Origin: Odontomyia ornata
Taxonomy: Eukaryota > Arthropoda > Insecta > Diptera > Stratiomyidae
Reading direction: 5' to 3'
Assembly (NCBI GenBank): GCA_963969285.1
Contig: OZ017738.1
Coordinates: 45,399,103 to 45,463,102 of the forward strand
DNA: 64,000 nt
Shown here: positions 11,540 through 23,645 of the stretch, one piece after another
Layout: each line of letters starts with the position of its first letter
How positions within the stretch are numbered: the stretch's first letter is position 1
The notes under the pieces: model-generated
Databases searched by the model: none
What the model was told of the DNA's origin: nothing
Seen by the model: only the letters and a program-made list of their open reading frames with translations
Position numbers and translations under genes: made by a program

Positions 11540-13140
11540 CTATTTTAATATGATAAATAGCCCACCTAAGTCCATCTCTCATACTCATCAAACGACTAAA
11601 AGAGAATCGAAGATTTGAAAAAAAAAATGCAGCACCAGGTATTGACAACATCACCATATATGAAATTATTCTAGTCAAAGAGGAGGTAGCTGAACTATTC
11701 ATACTGGGAAATTTTACAAACGAGCATTTTAGAAATGGAACATTTCCGAACGAAGAGAAACTGGCAAAAATAATTCCAATATTCATCTGAAGATCATCTG
11801 AACCCATATAATTACCGCCCTGTTGCACTTTTGACAGCATTTTGTAAAATATTTGAAAAACTTGTAAATAATCGCTTAAAATCTATCTTGATGGACAATT
11901 CTGTCATAAATCCGAAATAGTTTGGCTTTCAAAAGAACAAGAGTACTTTTGATGCGTTACTTTCTGTCTCACGTTACATCAATGAAGGTCTTGATGCAGG
12001 AGATTGTGTTATTGCAATTTTTGTGGACCTGAAGAAGGCTTATGATATGGTTGATCATGACCTGTTATTTCAAAAACTTGAATCGTATGGTATTCCAGGC
12101 AAACCGAAACAACTTTTTAAAAGTTATTTCGAAGGGAGATCCCAAGGAACATCAGTTAATAATGTCTTGAGCAATCTAGCACAAATGAAGTCGGGAGTTC
12201 CTCAAGGATCCATACTTGGTCTAACCTTGATTTTGCTATATACTAATAATTTGAATAAATGTTAACTGAAAGGTCATCACACATTATATGCTGATGATAC
12301 TGTACTTATTTATTCAGGACATGATAAAGTTGCCATGGAGAATATCGCCAACGAGGATCTATATAAATATCGTTCATGGCTAATAGAAAATAAGCTACCA
12401 TTGAATACTACAAAGACAAAATACATTATTTTTAAACAGAAGAGTAAGGAAGGCATAGAAGTTGAGCTAAAAATTAACGGCGAAAACTTGCAAAGAGTGT
12501 TTGAAATTAAATATCTTGGTCTTACCATAAATCATCGTTTGACATGGTTGCCATACATTAATAATTTGAGGAGACAACTAGCATCAATGATAGGAATGTT
12601 AAGAAGATATGGAGATTTTCCAATGCATATAAAGAAACTTGTTTTAAATACATTTGTACTGACAAAGCTACATTATGCGGTGGTCATTTGGAGTCAATCG
12701 TCAAAGCAAAACCTAAATATTATATCCAGGATGCTAACTAAAGCCCATAAAAATATTCTAAACCTTCCAATACTCACTCCAACAAAACTAGTGTATCAAC
12801 AGACCAATGCACTCAGCTTCAGTCAAATCATGACTATGGAGAAAGCTAAGTTAATCTTTAAATGTCTAAATTCCAGTGAATTGGAACAAAACCTCTTTAT
12901 AAAAGTTTCACAAATAAATCCATATAATTCAAGAAATGCCAAAAATTTTATAATACCTTACGCCAGAACGAATGATGCTCTGCGTATATACAACAATCTT
13001 CCAGAAACAGTGAAAAACGCAAACTCATTATTGGTTTTTAAGAAAAGACTTAAGGCACATCTAATAAATTCAAATTAATGGTAAGTCCGGGGGATTTAAA
13101 ATGCAGTATCTTAGGGCATTTTAGACCCTAACGTCGAGAT
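11540..13140 (+). pseudogene. L2/CR1-like non-LTR reverse transcriptase, 5'-truncated
   Basis: A second type of RT starts in the middle of family G. From about 11620 it reads KKNAAPGIDNITIYEI. After a frameshift near 11795 a single frame runs to 13078, interrupted by only two stops (near 11917 and 12263). Landmarks are PYNYRPVALLTAFCKIFEKL, motif A DLKKAYDMVDHDLL (12027-12066), motif B SGVPQGSILG (12190-12220), motif C YADDTVLI (12290-12312), and thumb motif KYLGLTINHRLTW. The C-terminal connection domain runs to the stop at 13076-13078. The endonuclease is missing, as expected for 5' truncation. The 247-codon open tail suggests a moderately young copy. Confidence 0.85.
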
Positions 13141-13159
13141 ACTTAAAGATAGCTAGTTT

Positions 13160-13907
13160 TTACAAACTCAGAGTTTTTTTTACTTTTACAATGTCCGGGC
13201 GTTAAAGTCGACAATGTCTTACCGTTAGCCGCCGGAATGGCTAAAGCAAACGGCGTGAATTTAGACTCACACAAAATAATCCTGAACAAAAAAAAAGACC
13301 AAGACCGCCTCCTTAAGCTCCGTTTCATCCTTCATCAGAAAGCGACATGGGAAAAGCCCGCAAGGAGTGACCTACTCCAGTGTTATAGATATCAGCGCTC
13401 CGGCCATATTTCGGCGAATTGTGCCTTCCAGGCAAGATGTGTAGCTTGTGGAGAGGATCACGACCCCCAAGAAAGGACATTGACAAAACGACTAACCCAC
13501 CTTTCTGTGTCCTCTGCAAAAGGAAAGGCCACCCATCAAACTTCTCCGAATGCCCGGAAAGATTGGTAGACAAGATAGCGCTTTTAAAAAATAAAAGAAC
13601 AACCCCCATTTCAACCCCATCTTTCGAATATATCCAAACCCCAATCGCAACAGCCACACTGGTACAATCAGTACCTCTATACTCGGAAGTCACGAGTGGA
13701 AGAAATTCAACTATGCCCCGGAACGCAGTACCACAAGGGAACCCCCTTCAAAGACTCTACTACGAAACAGTTCAAGTTTTAGCAGTGTCACCAGAGTTAC
13801 TCCTAAAAAAGGTTGCCCAATTCTGGCCGAAATATGACGCCACGCCAACACAGGATAAGCCAGTTTTACTCATTGAGCTATACCTTAGCCTGTATGGGTG
13901 TAAATAA
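13160..13907 (+). pseudogene. gag (ORF1) of family G copy 2, one frameshift
   Basis: The frame opening at 13237 carries NKKKDQDRLLKLRF and the first knuckles CYRYQRSGHISANC and CVACGEDHDP. Near 13465 the frame shifts, and the sequence continues in the frame ending at 13907 with FCVLCKRKGHPSNFSEC and a low-complexity proline/threonine region. Knuckle spacing (CX2CX4HX4C-like) identifies a nucleic-acid-binding gag. One frameshift is the main defect; the first knuckle also has tyrosine where the second cysteine is expected. The N-terminus before the open frame is not recognisable. The endonuclease-RT follows directly. Confidence 0.8.
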
Positions 13908-13919
13908 TCTGATTACTAT

Positions 13920-16060
13920 CTGTCTCAACACAAACTCTCTGGTTTCTCATGACAAAAGAATATTCGTGTCGAACCTTGTAAAATCCGTTCAACCAGACAC
14001 AGTTTCCCTTAAAGAAATAGTCACAAGTCCGAATAGAAAACTACCAAGTACTTGGAAACGATGCAGGCAGAGGGACCGCCCATCTATATTGAGACCACCT
14101 ATCAGTCGACCAAATAAATTTTAACCATCCTGACATTTCCTGCTCACTAGTAACTTTGAACATGCGAAAACACAATGGTAGTCATGGGAAAATACTAATT
14201 GGATCTATTTACATCCCAGGAAACCTGGGACTTTCAATAGAACTGACCCTTAATAGAGTACTAACAATAGATGGTAATCACGACTCTGTCTTCCTCGGCG
14301 GGTATCTCAACGCGAGAGATGAGCATTGGGGTGATTCCACACAGTATCCAAACGGTCAAAGAATATATCAATGGTTCCTGTCGAGCGCTTTTCTAACATA
14401 TGCCATCGTCAACGCAGGTGTCCCCTCATACCCAAGAAGCAACTCCTTCTTAGACAACTTTCTAGTGTCACAAGACCTACTATATGGTACACTACTCCCT
14501 ACCAATGTGCAACCCTACCATCGATATCCGATCACTATTGTTTAAAACTAACCCTTCACCGAAATAACCAAACCACTATTGAAGAAATGCCGAAAAAATG
14601 TTGCTCCTATGCCTCTGTTGATTGGGCAGAGTTCAGAAAAGACTTCGAAGACAAGCTTAACAATCATCTTCAACAATTGCATCAACAATGGTTACTTTCC
14701 CGAAAGATGGAAACGAGGCAACCTTATCCCTATCCCTAAACCAAACTGCGACGGAGACGTAAAAAACTTCAGGCCAATCTCTTTACTTTCCAATATAGGT
14801 AAAATTCTGAAAAGAATCATACAACGAAGCTTTAAAGCATTTTCAATGAAGCTAATTCCGGAGTTTCAGTTCGGATTCCAACCCAAAAAATCCACAGAAC
14901 ATGTCATCATGCTTGTGCACGACACCGTCGTAAAAAACTTGCGCAAAAAACAATGCACAGTCGCATGCGCACTAGACTTACAAAGAGCGTTTGACTCCGT
15001 TTGGGCTGATGTGCTAAAATTCAAACTCAAGTATTCCAACTGTCCCTTGGCCCTCACGCATATCTTTGACAGCTTCCTACAAAATAGATATTTAACAACT
15101 GAAATATCCCACCGAACTTCAACACCTATATCTATCCTGTCTGGAGTCCCACAAGGATCCATATTGGGACCAAAGCTATTGAACTTCTTCCTACATGACA
15201 TCCCACATCCCGCCGCTACAAACAGAATCCAAAACATCTCCAGTAATCCGACAATATTTTTATGCACGCGGATGATATTCTAATTCTAGCCAGTTACACT
15301 CTTCTCATTTCCGCCATGGAAATGGTGCAAAGAGAAGTTGACATTATAGCACGCTATTTGAAGGATTGGGCACTCCAAATCAACGCTGCTAAATCGGAAA
15401 TAATATGCTTCCGTAACGCGAGTGGTAAAGGGCACAAAGTAGCTGTTCAGCAAAGCAAACTGATAAGGGTGGTTATCGACGGGAACACGGTGAACCCAAT
15501 AGATAACATTAGGTGTTTGGGAGAGAACCTCGACAACAGGTTCAAAATGAACCCACATGCAAGGAGCTGCTGCATTAATTTCACCCCTCCTATCCCCCAA
15601 ATCCGTCTTCCCAAATGTGAAATCCCTCATGTATGAAACCCTAATTCGCCCCATTATCACATACTCCTTCCCAGCCTGGCTGACAATTTCACCAACAGTA
15701 GACGAAGAATTGCAAATATTTGAGAGGAGGATACTCCTAAAATGTATATCGCCATAATCAAAAATACTATAAAAACAGCGTTCTTTACCAAGAAACTAAA
15801 GTGATCCCCATCCTGCAATACATGCTTGAAACAAGCAAATAGCGAATGGCTAAATGGCAGATACATGAATCAAATCTAATCCGGGACCTCTTCAATAGTA
15901 CATCCACCTCTGAAAACCCATATTATCTCTCTCCCATAAGAATTCTCCAAGACTTCCAGATTAACACTGAACCCCAACCAAACCCCCTAAAACTCATTTT
16001 CTATTATACTCGTATACTGTCCCTCAATACCTACAGGGGCTAAAGCAACTTGAATTTCCA
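13920..16060 (+). pseudogene. Endonuclease-RT (ORF2) of family G copy 2
   Basis: The endonuclease at 14156-14545 carries GSIYIPGNLGLSIEL, NARDEHWGDST and SYPRSNSFLDNF. The linker and RT run through 14579-15283: YFPERWKRGNLIPIPK, FRPISLLSNIGKILKRII, FQFGFQPKKSTEHVIML, motif A ALDLQRAFDSVWADVL, and motif B SGVPQGSILGPKLLNFFL. Motif C follows after a frameshift at 15260 as MHADDILILA, where the usual tyrosine is histidine. The thumb has RCLGENLDNRF, and the C-terminal part runs to about 16040. Several frameshifts make it inactive. Part of the endonuclease-RT linker is deleted around 14650. A 3' UTR follows. Confidence 0.85.
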
Positions 16061-16492
16061 TCGGGAAAAAATAAAAATCAAATAAACAATAATTAAGAAA
16101 CCGATTGAATAAATAAAAAATAACTTCCGTATATCCTGAAGGTAGGAACTGTGCCTCTTCTGAAACGCGATTTTGGATGTAACGCTTGAAGAGAACACAC
16201 GACCAACCAAAACTACAAAGAAGTGTTACAATGTAATTGGGCTAAGAATAGAATAAGTTAGGTTAGTTTAGGTTGTAATCTGTAAATAAGCAACTAAAAG
16301 ACAATAACCGTAAGAGCCAACGGAATAGAAAAATTAATATTAGCGTTTCAAAAACTGTAAAGTATAGACTCAGGTCGTATAAAGAAGCTAAGGACATTTG
16401 ATCAAAGTGTCACTGTCAAATGAATCGTAACATTAAAAGTAAGTTATGTAACATATGTCAAAAGAAAAGTTTCAATAAAGTACTACTACTAA
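16060..16492 (+). repeat. 3' UTR and tail of family G copy 2
   Basis: A non-coding stretch after the RT remnant ends in AATAAA followed by a TACTACTACTA simple tail (about 16475-16492). An AATAAA and a short tandem tail at the 3' terminus are typical of retrotransposons that prime from RNA ends. The next bases (16497 on) belong to a PLE-like fragment. Confidence 0.6.
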
Positions 16493-16496
16493 GAGA

Positions 16497-16560
16497 ATCT
16501 TTCTCTGAGTCGCCGATGGTCGAAATGCGTGCATCTGTAAAGTAGATTTAAATTTTAGCG
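16497..16560 (+). ncRNA. Decayed PLE hammerhead-like fragment
   Basis: The words CTGAG (16505-16509), CGATGGTCGAAATGCGTGCAT (16513-16533) and the following TCTGTAAAGTAG resemble the PLE 3' termini at 19921-19950 (minus) and 59515-59556. The GAAA box is kept (16522-16525), but the CUGANGA box has changed (CTGAGTC). It is probably a dead piece of a PLE pseudo-LTR. Confidence 0.4.
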
Positions 16561-19500
16561 AAAAAGAAGGAATTATACCTGGAAACATGAGATTTCAATT
16601 GATGTAAACCTATACAGAGAATTTTCATTTGGAGTTTCCATAGCTTGCCGATTTAAAAAGGGTAAAATCTTAGGAAATAGTTAGATATTTTTTATTTCGA
16701 ATAAAACTTCCCTCCTGCTGATCACCCGTAAAATATGGGTCGCATTCTTCTCTATTTTTCCATCTCATGCAGCAAAAAAATCGTTAATTGACAGTTATTT
16801 GGCTTGTGAAAATGCGAGAATATTCTTATATACCAAGAACACCAGCAAACAGTCGTCCGCAGTGAAATTGCATTGAGCTCATTTGAATATAAGGTGATCG
16901 GTGATCCCCTTCCTAATTAGAAAACGATTATAATACAAAGGACCATACTCAAATGTCGTAGCTCTTGTTTTCGATCTGTCTACCAGTCCGAATGCTCGGA
17001 TGTGCTTGCGAGCAGTTGCTAGTTGTCCGTAGTATTCACAATTCCCAGGTTTTCTGTTGTTCGATTTACAGTTGGTTTTAAAGGGGTAGTTTAATTCTAT
17101 TTTGTGAAAATCTGGGTTTTGTTTTGTTTGAGGGTAGTTTTAAGGCCTAAATGTTATCGTTGTTCTAATAACTATGTTAGGGTATTTATAGTACATAGCA
17201 TTCCTGCAGGCGATAACTTTTTAGATTTAATGAAAGAAAATACCGTTAGAGGTAATACATGCAAAATATTAAGTCGTGTTTAAATTTCGTATTTAATATA
17301 ATATTTAGAATTGTACTAGCCGAAGATATTCTACGCTTAGGTGCAAATACCGCGTTAAATGCGCGAGTGCGCCTTGGATCCTCGTTTTTAGAAATTCTAC
17401 ATACAATATGTTCAGTTGCCGCTCATTGTTCGATTATTGGCCTGTCCAATCAATTTCATTGATGCGAACTCCAAAGTTTCTTCCTTCCTTCTGGCATTGT
17501 TGGGCGCAACGTGAACTCCTTGCTCTGCTAGCAGTACTATGCACTATATCTAGAGCGGACACGAATGGGTTGTATTCCTGCGTTACTCTACATATGTTCA
17601 GCTCATGTGTGAGTCAATGCGTTTTATCTGATCTGATTTAATCAGATGTTTAAGCCTTATTCGATATCAAGCCAGGCTGACGGGATGGACGGGCTTGGTC
17701 TCCCTGAAGTGCCCCAGTTGTACGTGAATCTTACCTTAGAGCCCCTCACACAACGACGAGTACATATGGGCCATTGGGAAGCGATCGAATTTTCGGGACG
17801 ATACCGCGTCTGCGTCCGCTTGAAGAGATTACATGACTTCAAGTCAAATTCTTAATTGTCGATCGAAATTAAGATTGATTGATCACTGTCGTGCTGAAGT
17901 TTGGTTATTGTGAAAGAAATGCTGCATTGTGAGTTTATGATCAACATTTTTATGCGATATTTACAATTAACTGCCTGACGGATTCGCATTCTTGTGCACC
18001 TCCACTTTCTTCATCGCATTCTTGGATCAGCAGAATTTATTTTTTGGTCGCGATATGAGGCGGGTCCTGGGCATATGTTAAGCTGAGAACAATAAAGATC
18101 GTCGATTAATCGATAATTATCGTTCAATTATCGTTGCTCATTATCTTTTATGACTACAGTTGGTGTGTAATTTTTTACAACGAGAAGCGGTTACTTTTTG
18201 CTGCCGAAATTGAACAATTCATTGCTATAGTGGCATCATATAGTCAGCGAATTGCTGTTCATAAATCATTGAGTATGAGTATATGAGTAGAAATAAACTA
18301 ATAAGTTTTAATTGCGACATGTTTATGTAATGGAGGCAATAATTTGGTTTTGGTATTTATTGCATTTAATCACAGCGATTTCAATTGTCTTGAAGTAGTT
18401 TACTAAAGCAATTAAAGTATACTTCACATTATTACAAACATATAAGATAACATCGATAAGGGAATAGGAATTTTCTTCAGAAACGGAAAGTTATCATATT
18501 TTAATTAAATGTTCTCAGCTTTTCCAAAATGATTTGGATTTGTGATGTCGAAAAAAATAAAAACTTGTGCGAGGTACCTTAGGATGCGAACTCTTCTACG
18601 ACCTGGATTCCAATCTTTCAATGTTTATCCACAATAAATTGGTAATAAATAATAATCATATATTAAATTAAATGCATTGAGTAACAATTATTTATTTTCA
18701 TTGAGTAACAATTATTTAATTTCAATTTTTCAATTTGCAAACCTTAATGATTGAATGGTTTCATGCAAAAATTCGAACTGAACTTTTTACATTAAACAAT
18801 CATTTTTCCTTTTTACAAGTCAAAAGTTTCTAGAATCTACTTTTTTGTAACCGCTAAGTCAAAAAAATCTAGCACTGCCAAATATTTCAAACACTTCAAA
18901 TTGACGAAAAATTAATTTAAAATTAAAACATCGAGGAACATTTAGAGGTATAAGATTATCGAGAAGACAACCAACAAAGTTTCTGTCTGAATTTCCCCTA
19001 ATATCACTCATACTACAAGTTTTTTAGTTAATACCATCACATTTAACTAATGTAAAGTTCATACCAACTAGATGCAACCAGGTTCTTAAAGTTTAGATAT
19101 TAAAAGCCAACGAAGGTTAGGGCAAGCATTGCTAATCATCAGCAATGAAAATGCTGTTATTATGATCATATTTTACTTTAAAATGCAGAATACAACGGTC
19201 ACCATTTTATCTTAATTTTCTCTAATGGTTCAAAGTTTTGCATGCATTTGCAGTTCTCATATTGATTAATTTTTTCCACCATTTGAAAAGTCTTTTATAC
19301 GTAAATTTCTGCCTTTTCAGCAAAAAACGAAAAAAAAAAAACAGAAGATGACGGTAGTGTAAGCACTCACGATGGTGAGGCACCTATACTGACAAAACCG
19401 TTGGACCCAACAATAGAGAAAGTGACTTCACCTCTATAGACACACGTCCCTGGAACTCCCACAGCAGTAGGAGAACACGAACGCTATCCTGATAATGAAA
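16560..19500. other. About 2.9 kb with no recognisable gene
   Basis: AT-rich, with somewhat more GC around 17480-17830. The open frames at 17259-17462, 17408-17641 and 17646-17855 contain no motif that I recognise. The region around 18100-18145 has short GATTAATCGATAATTATCG-type palindromes. It may be single-copy intergenic or intronic DNA. Confidence 0.45.
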
Positions 19501-19501
19501 T

Positions 19502-19865
19502 CGGCCGTTATGTCAAAAGCGCTTGATTCAATACTAATCGTTATAAATTTTAAAAGAATATAAAGCAAATTTCAAACCATAACAATACAAAAACATAATG
19601 GCCCAAATGGCTCTCTAAATTTATACGTTATCAGTTAAAGATTGTTACATATTTTAAGATTTGATTGGAAAAAGAAGAAAAAACCAACCAACACTATTCC
19701 AAAATTATTTATAATTTTAACACAAGAGTGAACTTTGTTCCTACACCTAATATGTTATAACTTAATTCTAATAAAATTCAATCAAAAACTTTATCTTATA
19801 CTAAAAAATTCTATCACAATATTCCTAACTTAAGCGTTTAACCTTATCTCTAATTTTTAAATAAG
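19502..19865 (-). repeat. Terminal 3'-UTR part of the large minus-strand family J element
   Basis: This matches the reverse complement of 47640-47960 and the block at 2160-2580, ending at the same terminus near GTCAAAAGCGCTTGATTC. Its upper part (19696-19853) is about 92% identical to 22420-22580 on the other side of the PLE. It is either the displaced 3' end of the element split by the PLE or a separate truncated copy. Confidence 0.75.
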
Positions 19866-19920
19866 AATAAAAATTTAAAAGGCTTCCTTTTTTGACTATA
19901 TTTGTTTTAATTGTGTGTAT

Positions 19921-19965
19921 ATGCGCATTTCGACCATCTTTCATCTTCAGTACACTACTTCCTAC
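19921..19965 (-). ncRNA. Hammerhead-ribozyme-like motif at the PLE 3' end
   Basis: Reading the minus strand from about 19955 down to 19910: GTGTA, then CTGAAGA, a 12-base stem-II segment, GAAA, TGCGCA, TA, then TACAC. GTGTA pairs with TACAC (stem I), TGCGCA is self-complementary (the minimal stem III), and CUGANGA and GAAA are the two invariant core boxes. The order and the very short stem III match the minimal hammerheads known from PLE pseudo-LTRs. Cleavage is expected just after the UA that follows stem III. Stem II pairing is weak by eye. Confidence 0.6.
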
Positions 19966-20063
19966 CCATCTTAACCATCCTTTAGATACTAGAGGATTTT
20001 CAGAAAACTAATTACATTCTTTACACAATTGGATTTTTACCTTCTAACATTCGTAACTTAGTC

Positions 20064-22388
20064 ATTATTACATAATTAGATTTATGAGTTTTAAATTATT
20101 ATTACCTAGGTTGTCGTTCATTCTTAAATTTGGCGGTACTTTCCTAATCTGTATGCTTTCGCTGCAATCAAGTTTTTGCCATTTATCGATATCTTTGACT
20201 ACTTCGACGTCGATCATTGTTATTTCGTGGCCATTTTTAAATATATGCTCTGCCACTGTTGGTTTAAAATTTGTTCTACTTGTATTCTTCACTGCCACAG
20301 CTTCTTTGAAGTGTTCTTTGCATCGAACTACCACTAAACGTTTCGTTTGACCAATATAAATCATACCACATTCTGGACACGTCACCTTGTACACTCCGCA
20401 TTTTTCTTCCTTCGTTTTTCTATCCTTTACGTTGGTCAGCTGCACTCATAGTTTATTCATTCTGCTTGTACTTATTGCCTCTAGTTGGTGTTTCTTCAGA
20501 ACAGGTGCCAATGTCTTAAACATTCTTGAATACGGGATGCTAATTCTTCGTTTTTCGTTGGCTTCGATCGTTGCATTCTGCTTGAATAAAGTTGATAGTT
20601 CGTTTTTTTTTATAGCTGCTTCTTCTTTTTGTTGATGATGTTCGTAATAATTCGGCGACCGAATCCGTTCAGTTCCGCTGTTTCCATGATGTAAAGCTTT
20701 TCCCTCCTATACCGCTCATCAGATAAAGGCAACTTTTCGAGACGATTAATCATACTCCTGCATGCTGCAAGTTTTTGAGGATATGTATGAGCTGGTGTGG
20801 CTCGAATCGTCTTCTGAGTGCTTGTTGGTTTCCTATATATATATAGAATTCTAGCTGACTATTGTTTCGAATGATCTGCAAATCTAGAAACGGTATCACG
20901 CCTTCCTTTTCCATTTCCATCTTGAACTGTATTTTTTTGTGCACTTCGTTGAGCTTCTCAAGTACTTCCAACGCTTTTTCTCTTGGTACCACCGCTATTA
21001 AATCATCCACATATCTTCACCAGATCCTAGGCATAAACTGTTGTTCTTGGATTCGCTTTTCAATGCCCGTCATAAAGATCTCCGCCAACAATGGTGACAA
21101 AGCATTACCCATTGCTAATCCTTGGGTAACCTTATAATACTTGCGCCTAAATGTGAAATAATTTTCGTTCATACACATTCTAGCCAGGTTTCCGTATTTT
21201 GCCGCTTTCTTTCTCCCTTCTATTGAACTGTTATGTTTTTCGATCCACTTAGTTAATTCGTAAATTGCTTGCTTTACTGGCGTACTAGGAAACAGCGATT
21301 GCACGTCGAAAGAAACTAATATCTCGTCATCGGCTACCTGTACACTGCTTAGTTTGTCAACTAGTCCAAACGAATTTTTGATTGATCTGTCACCGTACGT
21401 ATATCCTATTTTATTGCACTCAGTGATGATCCACTTTGCAACCTTATACGTGGGAGGACTCCCATCCGATATTATTTCACGTAGCTCTTCTCCATTTTTA
21501 TGGGTTTTTGGTTGGCACCGTATTCTAGGGAGTGACGGGTTTGGCATTTTCAGTTTATTGATATCTTCAAAAAAGTAGCTAGCTTCTTTCAGGACCTTAT
21601 TCACCCGCTTTATACTTTCAGCTAAGGGATTCGTTCTAAGTTCATAAAAATTGCCACTCTTCAGCTTCTCACCTACGAGGTGGTCATAATAATTCTTTTG
21701 CATTATCACTACTTGATTACTTTTATCACTTTTCAAATAATAAACATCTTTGTTCTTTAATTGTTTTACAATTTTTTCCTCCTGCGTATACCGGCATTTT
21801 TCTCTACATAGTTTTTCCAAGCTTCGTTTTACGTCTGTTCTAATTCTTTCTTTCTTTTCTTGATTTAACCATTCAATACCTGATTCAATGTTAAAGATAA
21901 TATCTTCTCATGGAGGATTTTTATCCATGGCGTAGTTTAACCCGTTATTTAACAAATTAAATTCGTCGTTCGATAGTGCCACGTTCGTCTTGTTAATTAT
22001 AAAATTGTTTACTGTTTTTACGCTTGGTTTCACTCCTTTCTTCGTAGTTATTTGTTCTTTTTTCAGATTATCGATTTTTCTTCCTAAGATTTTTTTTTTT
22101 CTAAGACTTTCACACTCATATGCTCTTCTTATCTTATTTATGGGAATTCCTAATTGACCTCTATATTTAGTTATTAAATTTGCTAGATTTAAATGTTCAT
22201 TGTACACTTCTAAGGTTACACGATTCAATTTATTATATAACAATTCGATACTTTATTTAATCAGTTTATTTTCAATATCCATCTCGTAGTTTTTCCCATT
22301 TTCAAACGTGACTTTATCTTAATTTTATGTAATTTCGGAGGTAAGTTCAATTCCAAACATTCTTTGAGGAATCACTTAGTCCCGCCAT
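20064..22388 (-). pseudogene. Penelope-like element: RT plus GIY-YIG endonuclease
   Basis: A nearly complete PLE polyprotein. The N-terminal region starts near the ATG at 22388 and is frame-broken. A lysine-rich segment lies at 21908-22243. The RT core is at 21017-21820, with SFDVQSLFPSTPVKQAI (motif A) and QGLAMGNALSPLLAEIFM (motif B). A TGA stop follows MPRIW, then RYVDDLIAVV (motif C, catalytic DD) and VIPFLDLQIIRN at 20750-21010. A GIY-YIG domain lies at 20068-20445, with CGVYKVTCPECGMIYIGQTKR and downstream AEHIFKNGHEI. RT plus C-terminal GIY-YIG is diagnostic of endonuclease-bearing PLEs, which prime reverse transcription at nicked DNA. Several stops make it non-functional. It is inserted in the 3' UTR of family J. 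Confidence 0.92.
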
Positions 22389-22419
22389 TTTTTTTTCAAT
22401 CTCAGTAGGCTCAAAACAC

Positions 22420-22800
22420 TATTCCAAAATTATTTATAACTTCAACACAAGAGTGAATTTTGATCCTACACCTAATATGTTATAACTTACTCCTAATAAA
22501 ATTCAATCAAAAACTTTATCTTATACTTAAAAATTCAATCACAATGTTTCTAACTTAAGCATTTAACCTTATCTCTAACGTAATAAAATAAACATGATAT
22601 ATACCTACTCTATCCCTCATTTTTAACGCAAATGAACAACAACACCAAATGTAGCAATAATTAAAAACTAAGTAACGAAAAACACAAAAACTGAAAATAA
22701 ATACGAATAATTTAGACATCATCATTCAGCCACCAATACCTAGATTGCCCCGTCTCAGCTCGATCAGCTTCAACGAATCTAGCAAATGAGTATCTCCATT
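22420..22800 (-). repeat. Family J 3' UTR, proximal part
   Basis: This corresponds to the reverse complement of 47400-47800. The words around 22800-22850 (CTCGTGAACTCAAATT, GGATGTTTTATCTTCT) match 47305-47345 on the plus strand. The 3'-most part is missing here and lies beyond the PLE at 19502-19865. Confidence 0.75.
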
Positions 22801-23645
22801 GGAATTATTGGTCTCGTGAACTCAAATTCGGAGGATGTTTTATCTTCTTATCGGCGGCCCGTCTATATATGTGATATATGACTGGGACGTCGTCAGAATC
22901 AAAAACATATCGATTCATGTCCAAATACACGAATGCTTCTGGAAGAACGAAGCGAGTAGCGAGGCAAGTCGCAACATATCCGTTTGTACGGTGGAACGGC
23001 TGTGAAATCCAGGGGTTTTTACTCACAGTTACAGAACCATTCAAGATTGTCGTAGATTTCAATCAGTTACAACAAGTGGTTCCCCATATAACATATTGCA
23101 TATCATGGCGATAATGTGTCTGGGGAACCTGCCCTGAAGGAGTTGAAAAATTAGTCCATCTAACCACGCCGTACCGAAGGCTTTCTCCATATCAATGAAA
23201 CATGCTCCAACACATTCTTTGTTGTGTAGTCCCCAACAGATGTCTCAGGTTACTTTCGCTATTGCATGTATGGTCGAATGCCTCGCACGAAAACCAACTT
23301 GGCAATTCGGCATCAACTCATATGTCTCAATGTGGGCGTTTAATGCTTTCTTAAGCATCACTTAAAACACCTTGCTGATGTCAGGCGGCAAGCTCATTGG
23401 GCGATAGCTTTTAGGAATCGAAGGCCCTTTTCCTTTCTTCGATTGGAAATACCTTGTTGTTGAACAATATGAATAATTCCTAATAGCAACCTCAGGAAAA
23501 TGTCTGAGAACTTTATTTGGAATACCGTCCGTACCACATGATTTCTTGTTGTTTATCCTACCAATTATGAAACATAAGTCTTCATAGCTGGCAAAATATT
23601 CATTAAGATTCAAGCTTGGTGTGAGGTCAGATGTTGTAATGATTT
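22800..23645 (-). pseudogene. Family J reverse transcriptase remnant
   Basis: On the minus strand from 23613 downward: LNEYFASYEDLCFIIGRINNKKSC, GTDGIPNKVLRHFPEVAI, then after frame changes PKSYRPMSLPPDISKVF. Around 23150-23200 is motif A in altered form, CFIDMEKAFGTAWLDGLIFQLL. The same order occurs on the plus strand at 46790-47110. No clear YADD remains, so the copy is degenerate and probably internally deleted. The upstream part of the same ORF continues at 27066, across an insertion of about 3.4 kb. Confidence 0.8.

Noticed and set aside
17646..17855. 69-codon frame as a host exon
   Set aside because: No domain, no splice sites that I can support, and a competing open frame on the opposite strand.
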